DNA from: Corynebacterium ulcerans
Lineage (GTDB): Bacteria; Actinomycetota; Actinomycetes; Mycobacteriales; Mycobacteriaceae
DNA: 64,000 bases
Assembly: GCF_900187135.1 (NCBI RefSeq)
Contig: NZ_LT906443.1
Coordinates: forward strand, 1,116,001 to 1,180,000
Reading direction: 5' to 3'
The notes beneath the pieces were generated by a model that saw nothing but the letters and a program-made list of their open reading frames with translations, did not search any database and was not told the DNA's origin. Made by a program: the position numbers and the translations under genes. Below are positions 34,913 to 44,157 of this stretch, one piece after another; position 1 is the stretch's first letter, and every line of letters begins with the position of its first letter.

Positions 34913-35714
34913 GGCACACCGACTCATAGACATCTTGCAAAGTAGATGTTTCGATTGTCACGGGCACTCCCAATTGAGATTGCAAGGCAGCACGCAGGGC
35001 CTCGTCTCCGGGTAGGCGGAGGTATGTGTTGGCAGATCGGTGTGTTGCCAACACATCCTGTATCTCTCCCTCAAGCACAAGTTTTCCTTTATGCAGTAGG
35101 CCTACGTGGTCGCATACGCTTTGGACGTCGGCAAGCAAGTGCGAGGTAAAAAGGACTGTGGTCTGCCCGCGCAGTTGCTTGATGATCGCTAAAACATCAG
35201 CGCGCCCTAACGGGTCGAGAGCGCTCGTAGGCTCATCCAACACGAGCAATCGCGGTGCACCTATCAGGCTGGCTGCGATGCCCAGACGTTGCACCATTCC
35301 TCGTGAAAAGCCTCCCACGGTGCTTCTGGCCCCCGCCAGACCAACGAGGTCTAACAGGTCGTGTGCTCGATCAACCACCTGGTCTGAGTCCACTCCGGAT
35401 ACTCTGCCTAAATATATGAGCGCATCTATGGGTTTCATCCATGCAGCAAAACGGGGAACATCTGGCAAGTAGGCTATTTGGTTACTAGGCTCTGGCGGCA
35501 ACGTCCCCCGAGGCAGCCCGAGCACCGTTGCACTCCCTGACGTAGCCGCAGCAAAACCCAGCAGAATCCTGATAGTTGTGGTCTTTCCCGCACCATTCGA
35601 GCCAATGAACCCGTATATAGAGCCTTCAGGAACGCTCATGGAAAGATTATCCACAACAACGACGTCGCCATAACACTTGCTTAGGTCCTGCGTTTGCACA
35701 GCAAGTACAGTCAT
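34899..35714 (-). CDS. ABC transporter ATP-binding protein of the PadR operon
   Basis: 271 residues: Walker A GSNGAGKTTT near residue 39, signature FSRGMVQRLGIA near 132, Walker B LLVLDEPTSALDP near 153 and the switch His in FTSHLLADV. Partner of the following permease. The ATG overlaps the stop of the preceding small membrane protein gene (ATGA). Confidence 0.9.
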   Translation of the reverse strand: MTVLAVQTQDLSKCYGDVVVVDNLSMSVPEGSIYGFIGSNGAGKTTTIRILLGFAAATSGSATVLGLPRGTLPPEPSNQIAYLPDVPRFAAWMKPIDALIYLGRVSGVDSDQVVDRAHDLLDLVGLAGARSTVGGFSRGMVQRLGIAASLIGAPRLLVLDEPTSALDPLGRADVLAIIKQLRGQTTVLFTSHLLADVQSVCDHVGLLHKGKLVLEGEIQDVLATHRSANTYLRLPGDEALRAALQSQLGVPVTIETSTLQDVYESVCHEQQ

Positions 35715-35983
35715 AAAGCATCCCCATAAAGCTGTTCAATCGTTTTTGCCCCTTTGGTGGGCTGGGTTCGTTCCGGTTGATCGCGATGTTTCCGATCCCG
35801 GAAATACACGACCAAAAACACAATGCTGCCCACCGTTTGTCCCACCAAGATCGCTACGATCCATACCCATCGGGACTGTTCAGCTAATCGACGATCCCCG
35901 AGCTGTGCAGCATAAAAGAGCGCTGTGACTGTCAATACTCCTTGCAGTGTGATTAACCACCACAAAGGTGCAAGCTCACTCAT
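35711..35983 (-). CDS. Small two-helix membrane protein (PLDc_N-like)
   Basis: 90 residues with two membrane helices (about 6-26 and 38-60) and a charged tail FRDRKHRDQPERTQ. The VWIVAILVGQTVGSIVFLVVYF stretch is reminiscent of the two-helix domain found at the start of phospholipase D-type proteins (PLDc_N), often next to ABC exporters. It overlaps both neighbours (8 and 4 bases), so it belongs to the padR operon. Role unknown; perhaps immunity or an accessory transporter subunit. Confidence 0.7.
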   Translation of the reverse strand: MSELAPLWWLITLQGVLTVTALFYAAQLGDRRLAEQSRWVWIVAILVGQTVGSIVFLVVYFRDRKHRDQPERTQPTKGAKTIEQLYGDAL

Positions 35984-36542
35984 TGCCCTTTGCCTTCAAC
36001 GTTGCATCCAAGTTGAGCAGCGCAGATTTGACGGTACCCACTACCACGGCGGTGGTGACCACCGGAAAACTCAGAACCGCGATCGTGGACAGCGGACGAG
36101 AATCAGCCTTGACCGCGCATATGTCCAGGAACGCCATCGTTTGCACCCCAAGAGTTTGCGCTTTTACAGTCACGTCTTTATCGGCGCTCCACAAAGCCAT
36201 TGCCCCACTAAGCGCGGTATAAGGCACAAGTTTCTGTTTACTGGCGATGCAAGCAGCCAGCGCTACCACACCGGTGCCAATAAAGGGCATGTACTTCAGG
36301 GCTTTAAGCGTTTGCGACGGCACGTACTCCTGCAAATCCGGTAGCGAGTCATCGGGGCGCACCAACCCTAGCTTTACGGCAAGCGCTCCCACATTAAGAT
36401 CCCATCCGATACCCAACGATCGCGGAACAAAAAGAGCAGGGTTCTCAGGCTCGAAGATTTTAAATTGCGTCTGCGGAGAATGCACTGCGACGCCAAAAAT
36501 CTTTATGGTTCCGTCTTGTTCTCGTTCATAAAAGCTGGTCAT
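35976..36542 (-). CDS. Membrane protein of the PadR operon, DUF-like
   Basis: 188 residues from ATG 36542, which overlaps the padR stop (ATGA). The N-terminal third is soluble (MTSFYEREQDG, KIFGVAVHSPQTQFKIF), followed by a domain with three to four weak membrane segments (about 90-170) and Lys-rich end. I do not recognise a family with certainty. Its place as second gene suggests that it acts with the exporter or senses its substrate. Confidence 0.65.
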   Translation of the reverse strand: MTSFYEREQDGTIKIFGVAVHSPQTQFKIFEPENPALFVPRSLGIGWDLNVGALAVKLGLVRPDDSLPDLQEYVPSQTLKALKYMPFIGTGVVALAACIASKQKLVPYTALSGAMALWSADKDVTVKAQTLGVQTMAFLDICAVKADSRPLSTIAVLSFPVVTTAVVVGTVKSALLNLDATLKAKGNE

Positions 36543-36853
36543 TTTCCAATCCCTTCCACATGTTCGTTGACAACTACAGACAGTGCGCGCCATTCCTGCA
36601 CCAGCTCCGCTATGCGTTCGCTCCCCTTTTCTGTGACCGAGTAGATCTTGCGAGGAGGTCCCGAAGGCGACTCCTCCCAATGGCTACCGATCCACGCGTG
36701 CTTTTTCATTCGGGTCAGGAGTGGATAAAGAGTTCCCGGAGAAACCTCCATCCCCAGACGCTCAATGAGCGCACCACCGTAGGTGGGCTCCTTTTCCAAA
36801 GCCGCCAAAACGATCAGTTCTAGTACGCCTTTTCTTAATTGTGATTCCGCCAT
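36539..36853 (-). CDS. PadR-family transcriptional regulator
   Basis: 104 residues from ATG 36853. A winged helix with the PadR pattern: KGVLELIVLAALEKEPTYGGALIERL, then SPGTLYPLLTRMKKHAWI and the wing PRKIYSVTEKGSERI. A C-terminal helix serves for dimerisation. PadR proteins typically repress their own operon and respond to small molecules; the four genes that follow are all overlapped, and a perfect palindrome lies 23 bases upstream of the ATG. Confidence 0.88.
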   Translation of the reverse strand: MAESQLRKGVLELIVLAALEKEPTYGGALIERLGMEVSPGTLYPLLTRMKKHAWIGSHWEESPSGPPRKIYSVTEKGSERIAELVQEWRALSVVVNEHVEGIGK

Positions 36854-36875
36854 CTCACCTTCTATGTGTAGCCAA

Positions 36876-36896
36876 CTACTATGCATTACATAGTAG
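36876..36896. promoter_or_regulatory. Operator palindrome, likely PadR-binding
   Basis: CTACTATG CATTA CATAGTAG: perfect 8-bp arms around a 5-base spacer, 23 bases upstream of the padR ATG. Size, spacing and place fit a PadR-dimer operator for autoregulation of the exporter operon. Confidence 0.7.
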
Positions 36897-36917
36897 GCAG
36901 ATTGTGTAGACATGCAC

Positions 36918-36954
36918 AAGGGCGGCACACCTCGCAATGAGATGTACCGCCCTT
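36918..36954 (-). terminator. Hairpin after the large surface-protein gene
   Basis: AAGGGCGG at 36918 pairs with CCGCCCTT at 36947-36954, extended inward with two mismatches (CACACCTC / GAGATGTA). It lies just beyond the stop of the leftward surface protein. No T run follows in that direction, so it may be a weak terminator or a 3' stabilising stem. Confidence 0.45.
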
Positions 36955-36968
36955 AGCCTTATGGATTA

Positions 36969-39900
36969 TTACTTATTCTTACGACGTGCAACGAGCGCAA
37001 CGCCTGCAAGGACAAGCACTAGTGCCGCTACGAGCAGCCCCACAACACTTGCACCGGTGGTAGCCAGCATCGGAGACTTCTTGGCTTCTGCCTTTGGCGT
37101 CACCTTTGTCGGTTCGACCTTCGGCTCCGTCTTCGGCTCAGCTGGTTTAGGCGCGGGGGTAGGAGCAGGCGCAGGAGAGTTGCTGCTGCCATTACTACTA
37201 CCTTCGCTGCTTCCGCCTATCAAAGCAGCTATCAAACCAATACCGCCGATGATGCTACCTGCGATGATCAGGTTACGAATCAAATCGCTGTTACCTTCAG
37301 GAACCGGATACACGATGGTGACAGTTCCATCATTTGTTCCGGAGTTTCCGTACTCATCTTCGCCGTTGTACTTCACCGTATCCGGGCTTCCACCAAAGTC
37401 TGCCTCAGGCGTGAATGTGAAGTTGCCGTTCTCGTCGATAGTCCAGACACCCTGGCCAGGAACAGTCATCTTCTTACCGTCTTCCGAGATCTCAGCCCCC
37501 TTAGGCTGCCCCTCTTCAACAAACTTCACGGTTTCTGGCAACAGATCTGCAGGATAATCAGGGTGGTTGCCCTTACCTGGGGTAACGGTAACCGGCTCGC
37601 CGGTCTCTCCCTTATCCACAAAGTGCGGCAACGGGAACTCGCCATCGCCATCTTTTGGAATAACAATCGGCGTGTATTGAGAAACATGAGTCACTTCACC
37701 CTGGGTAGCCGTAACCATCACGGTATTTGCTACACCAACAAAATCAGGGTGAGGCTCAAAGGTAACCACACCATCGCTATCAATGGTGTATGTACCCCGA
37801 CCTGGCACCTCTACCTTGTCGGTGGGGTTGCCGGAGGCGTCGACAAGCTTGTATTCAACCGGAAGGGTCGGATCGATCCCTGGGAACATTTCTGCAGGAG
37901 TGATGCCCGCGTCCGTGATGTTTCCAATCTTTTCCGAGTCATTGTCGGTTGACTTCTGGGGCTCGCCTTGGCGGGCCACGGTCACCGAGCTCCGGGTCTC
38001 TGGCTCAGAGATGTAGCCAGCGTCCAAGTTCGGGGTGTTCTCCCCTGCCTTGACCTCAGCGGTAGCAGTCTCACCCGTGGTCAGGTCAGCGTTGGAATCT
38101 TTTTCCTTGGTAACGTCTGTATCCGACGACTTCTTGGTCAGGTTCTCTGTGTCACCAAAGCGCACGGAATAACCGGTACCAGGAACAAGATTCTCAAACT
38201 TGTACGTGCCATCTTCACCGGTTTCCACGGGGTCAACGCCCTCGACAGGCTTGCCATCCTTAAGCAAGGTAACGGTCACACCAGCGCGAGGCTTCTCATT
38301 CTCGTCGCGGATACCATCCCTATCAGCATCAAACCAGGTCATACCGGACAGAGAACCCAGCTTGATAAAGCCAAAGTCCAAAGTCAGATCCTGAGCGCCG
38401 TCCTTGGCCAACACACCCGGGGCAGTCTGGGCGCTCTTGGTAGAAGAATCTTTGTCCTCATCGGTTGCGCCGGACTTAGCAGGAACAAAGCCCTCTGGGT
38501 TCTTGACAACCTCAACGGTGTAGGTTTGGCCGTCTTTCAGAACCGGAAGGTTCTCAAAGAGATACTTGCCGTTGTTATCGGTGACAACATTGGCGACCAG
38601 CTTGCCGTCAATGTCCTTAGCCGGGTTGCCTTCCGGATCGAGAATCTTCAGCTCAACACCGGGGATGCCGCTGTCATCTCCATCGTTTTGGATGCCGTCA
38701 TTGTTCTTGTCATGCCAAACAAGATCGCCAACGGAAACTGCAGGAGTGATGTAGCCAGCATCAAGGTTCGGGGTATTCTCCCCGGCCTTAACCTCGGCGG
38801 CGGCAGTCTCACCGGTGGTCAGGTCAGCGTTGGAGTCCTTGTCTTTAGTGACATCGCCTTCCGTCTTCTTGGTCAGGTTCTCTGTATCACCGAAGCGAAC
38901 AGAATAACCAGCGCCAGGAACAAGATTCTCAAACTTGTATGTACCGTCTTCTCCGGTTTTCACTGGGTCAACACCGTCAACAGGCTTGCCGTCCTTAAGC
39001 AACGTAACGGTCACGCCAGAACGAGGCTTCTCGTTATCGTCGCGGATGCCATCCTTGTTGGAATCGAACCAGGTCATACCCGACAGCGAACCCAGCTTGA
39101 CAAAGCCAAAGTCCAAGCTCAGGTCCTTGGCCTTGTCTTCCTTCAAAGCGCCTGGTTTGGTTTTCGCACTGTTAGTGGAGGAATCCTTCTCCGAGTCATC
39201 GGTAGCACCGGACTTAGCAGGAACAAAGCCCTCTGGGTTCTTGACAACCTCAACCGTGTAGCTCTGACCGTCTTCCAACGCTGGAAGGTGATCAAAGAGG
39301 TAGTTGCCCTTCTCATCCGTGAAGGTATTAGGGACTTCCTGGCCTTTAATATCCTTAGCCGGCTTGCCTTCCGGATCAAGAATCCTTAGCTCAACACCCT
39401 TGATGCCACTGTCATCGCCATCGTTCTGGATGCCGTCGTTGTTCTTGTCATGCCAAACAAAATCACCAACGGAAACGCCCAGTTCAAAGGGAACAACAAC
39501 TAGACCTGCGTCTACATCGCGACGATCCGACTGCAGATCAATGACGTCAGTGAGACCAACGCTGTTGATCTTGGAATCTAGGACGTCAGAATCTTTTTCA
39601 GTATTACCGTTTGGAGTGGCGCCAGGAACTGTAAACGCCGTGAACATTTTGCCCTCTGGAGTACGAGCAGCAGAGTAGTCGAACTGCACCTTGTACTTGC
39701 CCTTGGGCAGGTTTTCAAAGAGGTACTCACCGTTATCGCCGGTGGTTACTACATAAGGATTCTCTGTACCGGGTTGTTTAACAGGATTACCCTGCTCATC
39801 CAGTAACGAGACCTTGACGTCTTTAACGCCTGGCTCGCCATCTGTTTGTAGGCCATCGGAGTCCTTGTCAAACCAGACCTTGTCTCCCAAGGAGACCAGA

Positions 39901-41558
39901 GGTTCAGGCTTCTTTTCAACCGTGAACTTGAGGTCTTCCACCTCACCGCCCTGCACAACGCCGGTGGGCTGCTTCATATCATCGGCCTTGACACCCTCGC
40001 CGCCTACGCGGATGCGTGCGTAGTAGTCCTTACCGGGCTCAGGTTTCTTGTCAGCATTGCTCCAGTCGAAGGTAACGTTGCCGCCCTCAACTACGCCAAC
40101 ACGACGCTCAGACTCGTCGAATTTACCGTTGTTGTCCAGGTCCACCCATGCCACAACGTCGCTGTTTGTAGCGGTTACGGGGAAAGTGACCTTGCCGTTG
40201 TTCTGTTCAAAGCCATCTTTGAATACGCTGGGCTGGACGTCTTCTTCGGAGTCCTTCTTAGCGTCATCGCTCCAGTTCTGACCGCCATCACGGGTCGGCA
40301 TCTCATTGCCGACCCGGTTCTTGGCTTCAAATGCAACGTCCGGGTTCTGCTTCGGCTGCCCCGTCACATTCCAGTTATCCAGGATGTGGCTGGCTTCCCC
40401 ATAAGACTCCGGTGCGTCGCCCTGATCCGTAGGAATAAAGATACCTGCGACAACACCCTGGCGGGAACCAGTCTTGCCGCGTGGGTTGTTGTCTAGAGTG
40501 ACGGAAACTTTCTCAGCTCCACGGCTGACGAGTAGGGGCTGGGACTGCGGGATATTTGCCCATGGACCGCCTGCTTCATTCAGCTCTGTGTCCACCCAGC
40601 CATAGGTCTTGTCGCCATTCTTTAACGACCACTCATCGCCAGGCTTTACATCAATTTGAGGGTAAGGGGCCTTACCTTCCGGCACTTGCGTGGGCACTTT
40701 AGGAGTGTTGTCTACGTAGTAGTAGCGCCCCTCTTTGCTAACGAGGTCCTGGATAACCTCCCAGCCACCATCAGCGTTAGTTGCTAAACCAAGGTTTTCC
40801 GGAACTCCACCCTTGGCCAGATTGCTGCCATAGGGGTTGTTGTGGTCCTCCACTTTAATACCGGTGGACTCACCATCAGATGCGATCACATCGAGAGAGA
40901 TCGGCTTGCCGTTCAGGGTGCCTTTAATATCAAGGTCAAAAGTGTAGCCCTGGTTACCTACGTTATCTGCATTATTACCAAAGAGGGTTGGATCCAAGTA
41001 CTGGCTGATCTGCCACTTTGCGCCGGGATCGCTAGGATATAGAACATCCCTATCAAACCACTTATCACGGTCCGAGTTACGGTCTGCAAGCGCATCAAAG
41101 TTGATTGGACGGAAGAAGTCATTCCACGTCACGTTACGCGCCCAGATACCACCGTTGTCCACAGTAAGAGGAGTTCCATCAGTACTCGTAGCATCGGAAT
41201 ACATAGCCTTGATGCTCTTGATGGTTACTGTGACTTCCATCCCCTTAGGCAGACCATCAGTGTCTTTATAGGTATAGCTGTCACCTTCTTTGATGCGCTT
41301 GCCACCAAAGCCGCCTTCATTATTTTCAGGATTCTTCGAATCCCACTTATTTTCAAGCTGCTCACCGCTGGCTACTTTGGAGAAATCAAAGAAGAAAATC
41401 TCATTAGCAAATTTCGCATCCGGATTGCTGGTGAATGCATTCGTTGTTCCGTCATCGACGGCCGCAAAGGCTGAGGGTGCCGCTACGGTTAAGCCTGAGA
41501 TGGCAAGGGTTGCAGCTGTAGTGATTGCCACAATCCGAGGACCAGGTCTATTACCCAC
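36969..41558 (-). CDS. Giant SdrD-B-repeat surface protein with sorting signal
   Basis: 1529 residues. Start set at GTG 41558, which has AGGAG five bases upstream and places the signal peptide (to AFA, about residue 32) properly; ATG 41594 has no ribosome site. Domains: N-terminal region (35-~350), GEVED-like domain (~365-545, WVDLDNNGKFDESERR), five SdrD-B/Cna-B units beginning near 554, 695, 822, 940 and 1065 (each with W.D...DG), two CshA-type repeats (~1200-1420), a hydrophobic stretch (~1427-1449), Pro-rich linker and LATTG sorting motif near 1497 with helix and RRKNK tail. A cell-wall adhesin or scaffold. Confidence 0.87.
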   Translation of the reverse strand: MGNRPGPRIVAITTAATLAISGLTVAAPSAFAAVDDGTTNAFTSNPDAKFANEIFFFDFSKVASGEQLENKWDSKNPENNEGGFGGKRIKEGDSYTYKDTDGLPKGMEVTVTIKSIKAMYSDATSTDGTPLTVDNGGIWARNVTWNDFFRPINFDALADRNSDRDKWFDRDVLYPSDPGAKWQISQYLDPTLFGNNADNVGNQGYTFDLDIKGTLNGKPISLDVIASDGESTGIKVEDHNNPYGSNLAKGGVPENLGLATNADGGWEVIQDLVSKEGRYYYVDNTPKVPTQVPEGKAPYPQIDVKPGDEWSLKNGDKTYGWVDTELNEAGGPWANIPQSQPLLVSRGAEKVSVTLDNNPRGKTGSRQGVVAGIFIPTDQGDAPESYGEASHILDNWNVTGQPKQNPDVAFEAKNRVGNEMPTRDGGQNWSDDAKKDSEEDVQPSVFKDGFEQNNGKVTFPVTATNSDVVAWVDLDNNGKFDESERRVGVVEGGNVTFDWSNADKKPEPGKDYYARIRVGGEGVKADDMKQPTGVVQGGEVEDLKFTVEKKPEPLVSLGDKVWFDKDSDGLQTDGEPGVKDVKVSLLDEQGNPVKQPGTENPYVVTTGDNGEYLFENLPKGKYKVQFDYSAARTPEGKMFTAFTVPGATPNGNTEKDSDVLDSKINSVGLTDVIDLQSDRRDVDAGLVVVPFELGVSVGDFVWHDKNNDGIQNDGDDSGIKGVELRILDPEGKPAKDIKGQEVPNTFTDEKGNYLFDHLPALEDGQSYTVEVVKNPEGFVPAKSGATDDSEKDSSTNSAKTKPGALKEDKAKDLSLDFGFVKLGSLSGMTWFDSNKDGIRDDNEKPRSGVTVTLLKDGKPVDGVDPVKTGEDGTYKFENLVPGAGYSVRFGDTENLTKKTEGDVTKDKDSNADLTTGETAAAEVKAGENTPNLDAGYITPAVSVGDLVWHDKNNDGIQNDGDDSGIPGVELKILDPEGNPAKDIDGKLVANVVTDNNGKYLFENLPVLKDGQTYTVEVVKNPEGFVPAKSGATDEDKDSSTKSAQTAPGVLAKDGAQDLTLDFGFIKLGSLSGMTWFDADRDGIRDENEKPRAGVTVTLLKDGKPVEGVDPVETGEDGTYKFENLVPGTGYSVRFGDTENLTKKSSDTDVTKEKDSNADLTTGETATAEVKAGENTPNLDAGYISEPETRSSVTVARQGEPQKSTDNDSEKIGNITDAGITPAEMFPGIDPTLPVEYKLVDASGNPTDKVEVPGRGTYTIDSDGVVTFEPHPDFVGVANTVMVTATQGEVTHVSQYTPIVIPKDGDGEFPLPHFVDKGETGEPVTVTPGKGNHPDYPADLLPETVKFVEEGQPKGAEISEDGKKMTVPGQGVWTIDENGNFTFTPEADFGGSPDTVKYNGEDEYGNSGTNDGTVTIVYPVPEGNSDLIRNLIIAGSIIGGIGLIAALIGGSSEGSSNGSSNSPAPAPTPAPKPAEPKTEPKVEPTKVTPKAEAKKSPMLATTGASVVGLLVAALVLVLAGVALVARRKNK
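38003..39475 (-). repeat. Tandem ~735-bp two-domain repeat in the surface protein
   Basis: Two copies (about 38738-39475 and 38003-38737) of a unit of two SdrD-B domains. Each starts with VSVGD(F/L)VWHDKNNDG and continues through LGSLSGMTWFD to ENTPNLDAGYI. The protein identity is visibly very high, e.g. NPEGFVPAKSGATD and LVPG.GYSVRFGDTENLTKK in both. Such repeats can expand or contract by recombination. Confidence 0.82.
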
Positions 41559-41674
41559 TGGGTCTCCTAGAGAAGGAATGATTAAGTTAACCATTCAAGC
41601 TAAGCAGCACATTTACAGCAGGTCAAAGAACTAAACGGTAATATATTTTGATTAAAAGTGAACCCGAAGTTTTT

Positions 41675-41713
41675 CATAAAAAACACCCAGCCAACGCTAA
41701 TTGACTAGGTGTT
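41675..41713 (-). terminator. Terminator of fba
   Basis: Read leftward: AACACCTAG, 14-base loop, CTGGGTGTT, TTTT; a 9-bp stem with one G-T-type mismatch. It lies 22 bases after the fba stop and just upstream of the surface-protein promoter region (41559-41674), where I see no clear promoter. Confidence 0.78.
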
Positions 41714-41734
41714 GAAATATATACTGCTTTAAGT

Positions 41735-42769
41735 TTACTTGGTTACCGAGGTTCCCACCGAATGCAGATCATGGCAAGCCTCGATGATGCGCTCGGACAT
41801 GCTCTGCTCAGCCTTCTTCATGTAAGAACGTGGATCGTAGACCTTCTTGTTTCCAACTTCGCCGTCAACCTTGAGTACGCCGTCGTAGTTAGAGAACATG
41901 TGAGCAGCAATCGGGCGAGAGAATGCGTACTGGGTGTCAGTGTCCACATTCATCTTGATTACGCCGTAGGTCAGTGCCTCCTCGATCTTCTCCTTCTCGG
42001 AGCCGGAGCCGCCATGGAAGACGAAGTCGAACGGCAAAGCGGAGTCGTCTAGACCGAGCAGCTTACGAGCAACCTTCTGGCCTTCAAGAAGAACCTCGGG
42101 GCGCAGCTTAACATTGCCTGGCTTGTACACGCCGTGGACGTTTCCGAAGGTTGCGGCCAGCAGGTAGCGGCCATTCTCGCCGGTACCGAGGGCGTTGATG
42201 GTCTTTTCAAAATCCTCTGGAGTGGTGTAGAGGTTAGCGCCGGCCTTAGCTTCTACGCCGTCTTCTTCGCCACCAACAACGCCAATCTCAGCCTCAAGGA
42301 TAATGTGGGCGTTTCGCGCCTTCTGCAGGAGCTCTTGAGCAATCGCAAGGTTCTCATCAATCGGAACCGCAGACCCATCCCACATGTGCGACTGGAATAG
42401 CGGAAGCTCGCCGCGGTCTACTCGCTCCTGGGAAATAGCGATGAGGGGACGAACATACTCATCCAAAACTTCCTTCTGGCAGTGATCGGTATGCAGAGCA
42501 ACGTTGATACCGTAGCTCTTTGCTGCCTCATGAGCGAATGCAGCGAGAGCCACAGCACCCTTGACCTTGTTCTTTACCGCAAGGCCGGAACCGAACTCCG
42601 CACCACCGGTAGAGAACTGAATAATGCCGTCGGACTCAGCTTCAGCGAAACCCTTCAGAGCTGCGTTGATGGTTTCAGAAGAGGTGCAGTTGATGGCTGG
42701 GAAGGCGAATCCGCCTGCCTTAGCCCGATCCAGCATCTCGTTATAGACCTCGGGAGTTGCGATAGGCAT
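41735..42769 (-). CDS. fba: Fructose-bisphosphate aldolase, class II
   Basis: Glycolytic/gluconeogenic cleavage of fructose 1,6-bisphosphate. 344 residues, zinc-dependent class IIA type: ALHTDHCQK (catalytic Asp, zinc His) near residue 108, GGEEDGVEAKAG near 168, TFGNVHGVYKPG near 208 and VFHGGSGSEKEKI near 248. GGAGG precedes the ATG at seven bases. A terminator follows. Confidence 0.97.
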   Translation of the reverse strand: MPIATPEVYNEMLDRAKAGGFAFPAINCTSSETINAALKGFAEAESDGIIQFSTGGAEFGSGLAVKNKVKGAVALAAFAHEAAKSYGINVALHTDHCQKEVLDEYVRPLIAISQERVDRGELPLFQSHMWDGSAVPIDENLAIAQELLQKARNAHIILEAEIGVVGGEEDGVEAKAGANLYTTPEDFEKTINALGTGENGRYLLAATFGNVHGVYKPGNVKLRPEVLLEGQKVARKLLGLDDSALPFDFVFHGGSGSEKEKIEEALTYGVIKMNVDTDTQYAFSRPIAAHMFSNYDGVLKVDGEVGNKKVYDPRSYMKKAEQSMSERIIEACHDLHSVGTSVTK

Positions 42770-42922
42770 GAAAAATCCTCCAGTTGGATTAGCTTATTCG
42801 TTTCATCTGTGAGCACGATTGCTCGTAGCCTGTATCCCAGTATGCCAGCAACCCCAGCAGAATGCTCCCCTTCAATCCGAAAAATTAGGAGAGAAATCAC
42901 ACAGATTCGGACATAACCGAAA

Positions 42923-44065
42923 CTATTCAGACTCGACTATATGTGCAGCGGCCTCCAGCAGCATCCATCCCGAAAGCTGCACGGACAAATCGCGTTCGTC
43001 GATACGCACTACATTCACGATGTCACTCAACGCCGAACCTCCCACGCCAAAGTTGTGAGGAAGCTTCGCATCATCTGTCCAGTCAGTGGCAAATACCGGA
43101 AGGCCATCGACCTCTAGGCGATGATTCCACACGCTTTCCGCAGAGGCCATAACCAGGCGCTTAGCAATATTGCGCGCAGAGCGATTAGCCTCGCCGTCTC
43201 CCGGAAGTCGCACCGCGGCATCAGCAAGGTAACGCGCCAAAATTCCTTTGAAGAGACCTCCGTCGCCGTCGCCTGTTACCCAGTCGATCACGCCCGATGA
43301 CGTTGACATTTCCTTAGCCACCGCATGAATCACAGCACGCGCGTGAGCCAGATAAGTAATAGAGTCTTCATAGGTCGCTTCGTCGGCGCGCAACGCCTCG
43401 GCAATCTCCACGCACGCTCCGATGACCACGCCTTGGCAATAAGGATGCGTGTATTTAACCAGCTCGGGGCCCCGCATACTCATGCGCAGGCCATCCATCA
43501 CCAGGCCTTTTTCATCAATAAGATTGTCAAAAATCCAGTCGATAATCTCGCGCGCTTTGGCAATGTCGCCATTGCGCGCAAGCATAATAGCTGCGGGTCC
43601 GTTGGTAGGAACGTTAAAAAAGTGCTCGCCTACACGCCACGGCAAAACGCCAACTACGGAATCCGCACCACCAACAATATTGACCTCCAAAGCCCGCAAA
43701 TGTTTTCGTTTACCTCGACCCCGCATACGACGTTCCCGGTCCAAGGCAAGCGCCAGCCAAGACTTATCGTCGTAATAGTTATTTCGAGTTAGCTTGCCCA
43801 GGTTGCGGATCTGGATACCAGCGATGGTTTCCCGGATCCGCTGCTTGCGAGCCTTACTTGGGCGGCGAATGGCGGCGTCGACAAGGCAGTCCAAGTAGTG
43901 TGCCTGCCACCAGTAATGCCACCGATAAAAAAGCTTTTCTTTAATATTCGGTGGCCACGCTACGACGGCTAAATTTGTACGAGGTAAGCCCCACAACGAA
44001 GACGCATGCCTCTCGTTAATCGCAGACTCAGCGAGATCGGCACGATGCAGCCATATTTCGTTCAA
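42923..44065 (-). CDS. Glycoside hydrolase family 76-like protein
   Basis: 380 residues from TTG 44065 (GTAGG seven bases upstream); the frame is open to ATG 44134, giving 403, but those extra residues look unconserved. Helical toroid-type protein: RADLAESAINERHAS at the start, RWHYWWQAHYLDCLVDA, YYDDKSWLALALDR (an Asp-rich segment like the DD pair of GH76 alpha-1,6-mannanases) and YTHPYCQGVVIGAC. No signal peptide, so probably intracellular. Position beside fba matches Rv0365c in mycobacteria (from memory). Its substrate is perhaps a mannan-type intermediate. Confidence 0.75.
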   Translation of the reverse strand: MNEIWLHRADLAESAINERHASSLWGLPRTNLAVVAWPPNIKEKLFYRWHYWWQAHYLDCLVDAAIRRPSKARKQRIRETIAGIQIRNLGKLTRNNYYDDKSWLALALDRERRMRGRGKRKHLRALEVNIVGGADSVVGVLPWRVGEHFFNVPTNGPAAIMLARNGDIAKAREIIDWIFDNLIDEKGLVMDGLRMSMRGPELVKYTHPYCQGVVIGACVEIAEALRADEATYEDSITYLAHARAVIHAVAKEMSTSSGVIDWVTGDGDGGLFKGILARYLADAAVRLPGDGEANRSARNIAKRLVMASAESVWNHRLEVDGLPVFATDWTDDAKLPHNFGVGGSALSDIVNVVRIDERDLSVQLSGWMLLEAAAHIVESE

Positions 44066-44157
44066 CGTGATACCTACTCTTCTCGTAGAAAAGCCCGCCA
44101 CCAGCTGGTGCGGCCGAACGGAACATTTCCCCAATACTAGACAAAAGTTTTAGCCAG

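Noticed and set aside
37968..39389. 473-codon open frame on + inside the adhesin gene
   Set aside because: Shadow of the repetitive adhesin on the opposite strand; no ribosome site, and its apparent repeats are mirror images of the SdrD-B units.
41595..41674. Search for the adhesin promoter
   Set aside because: TTGACC and several AT-rich boxes occur, but no pair has acceptable spacing and quality, so no promoter is called.
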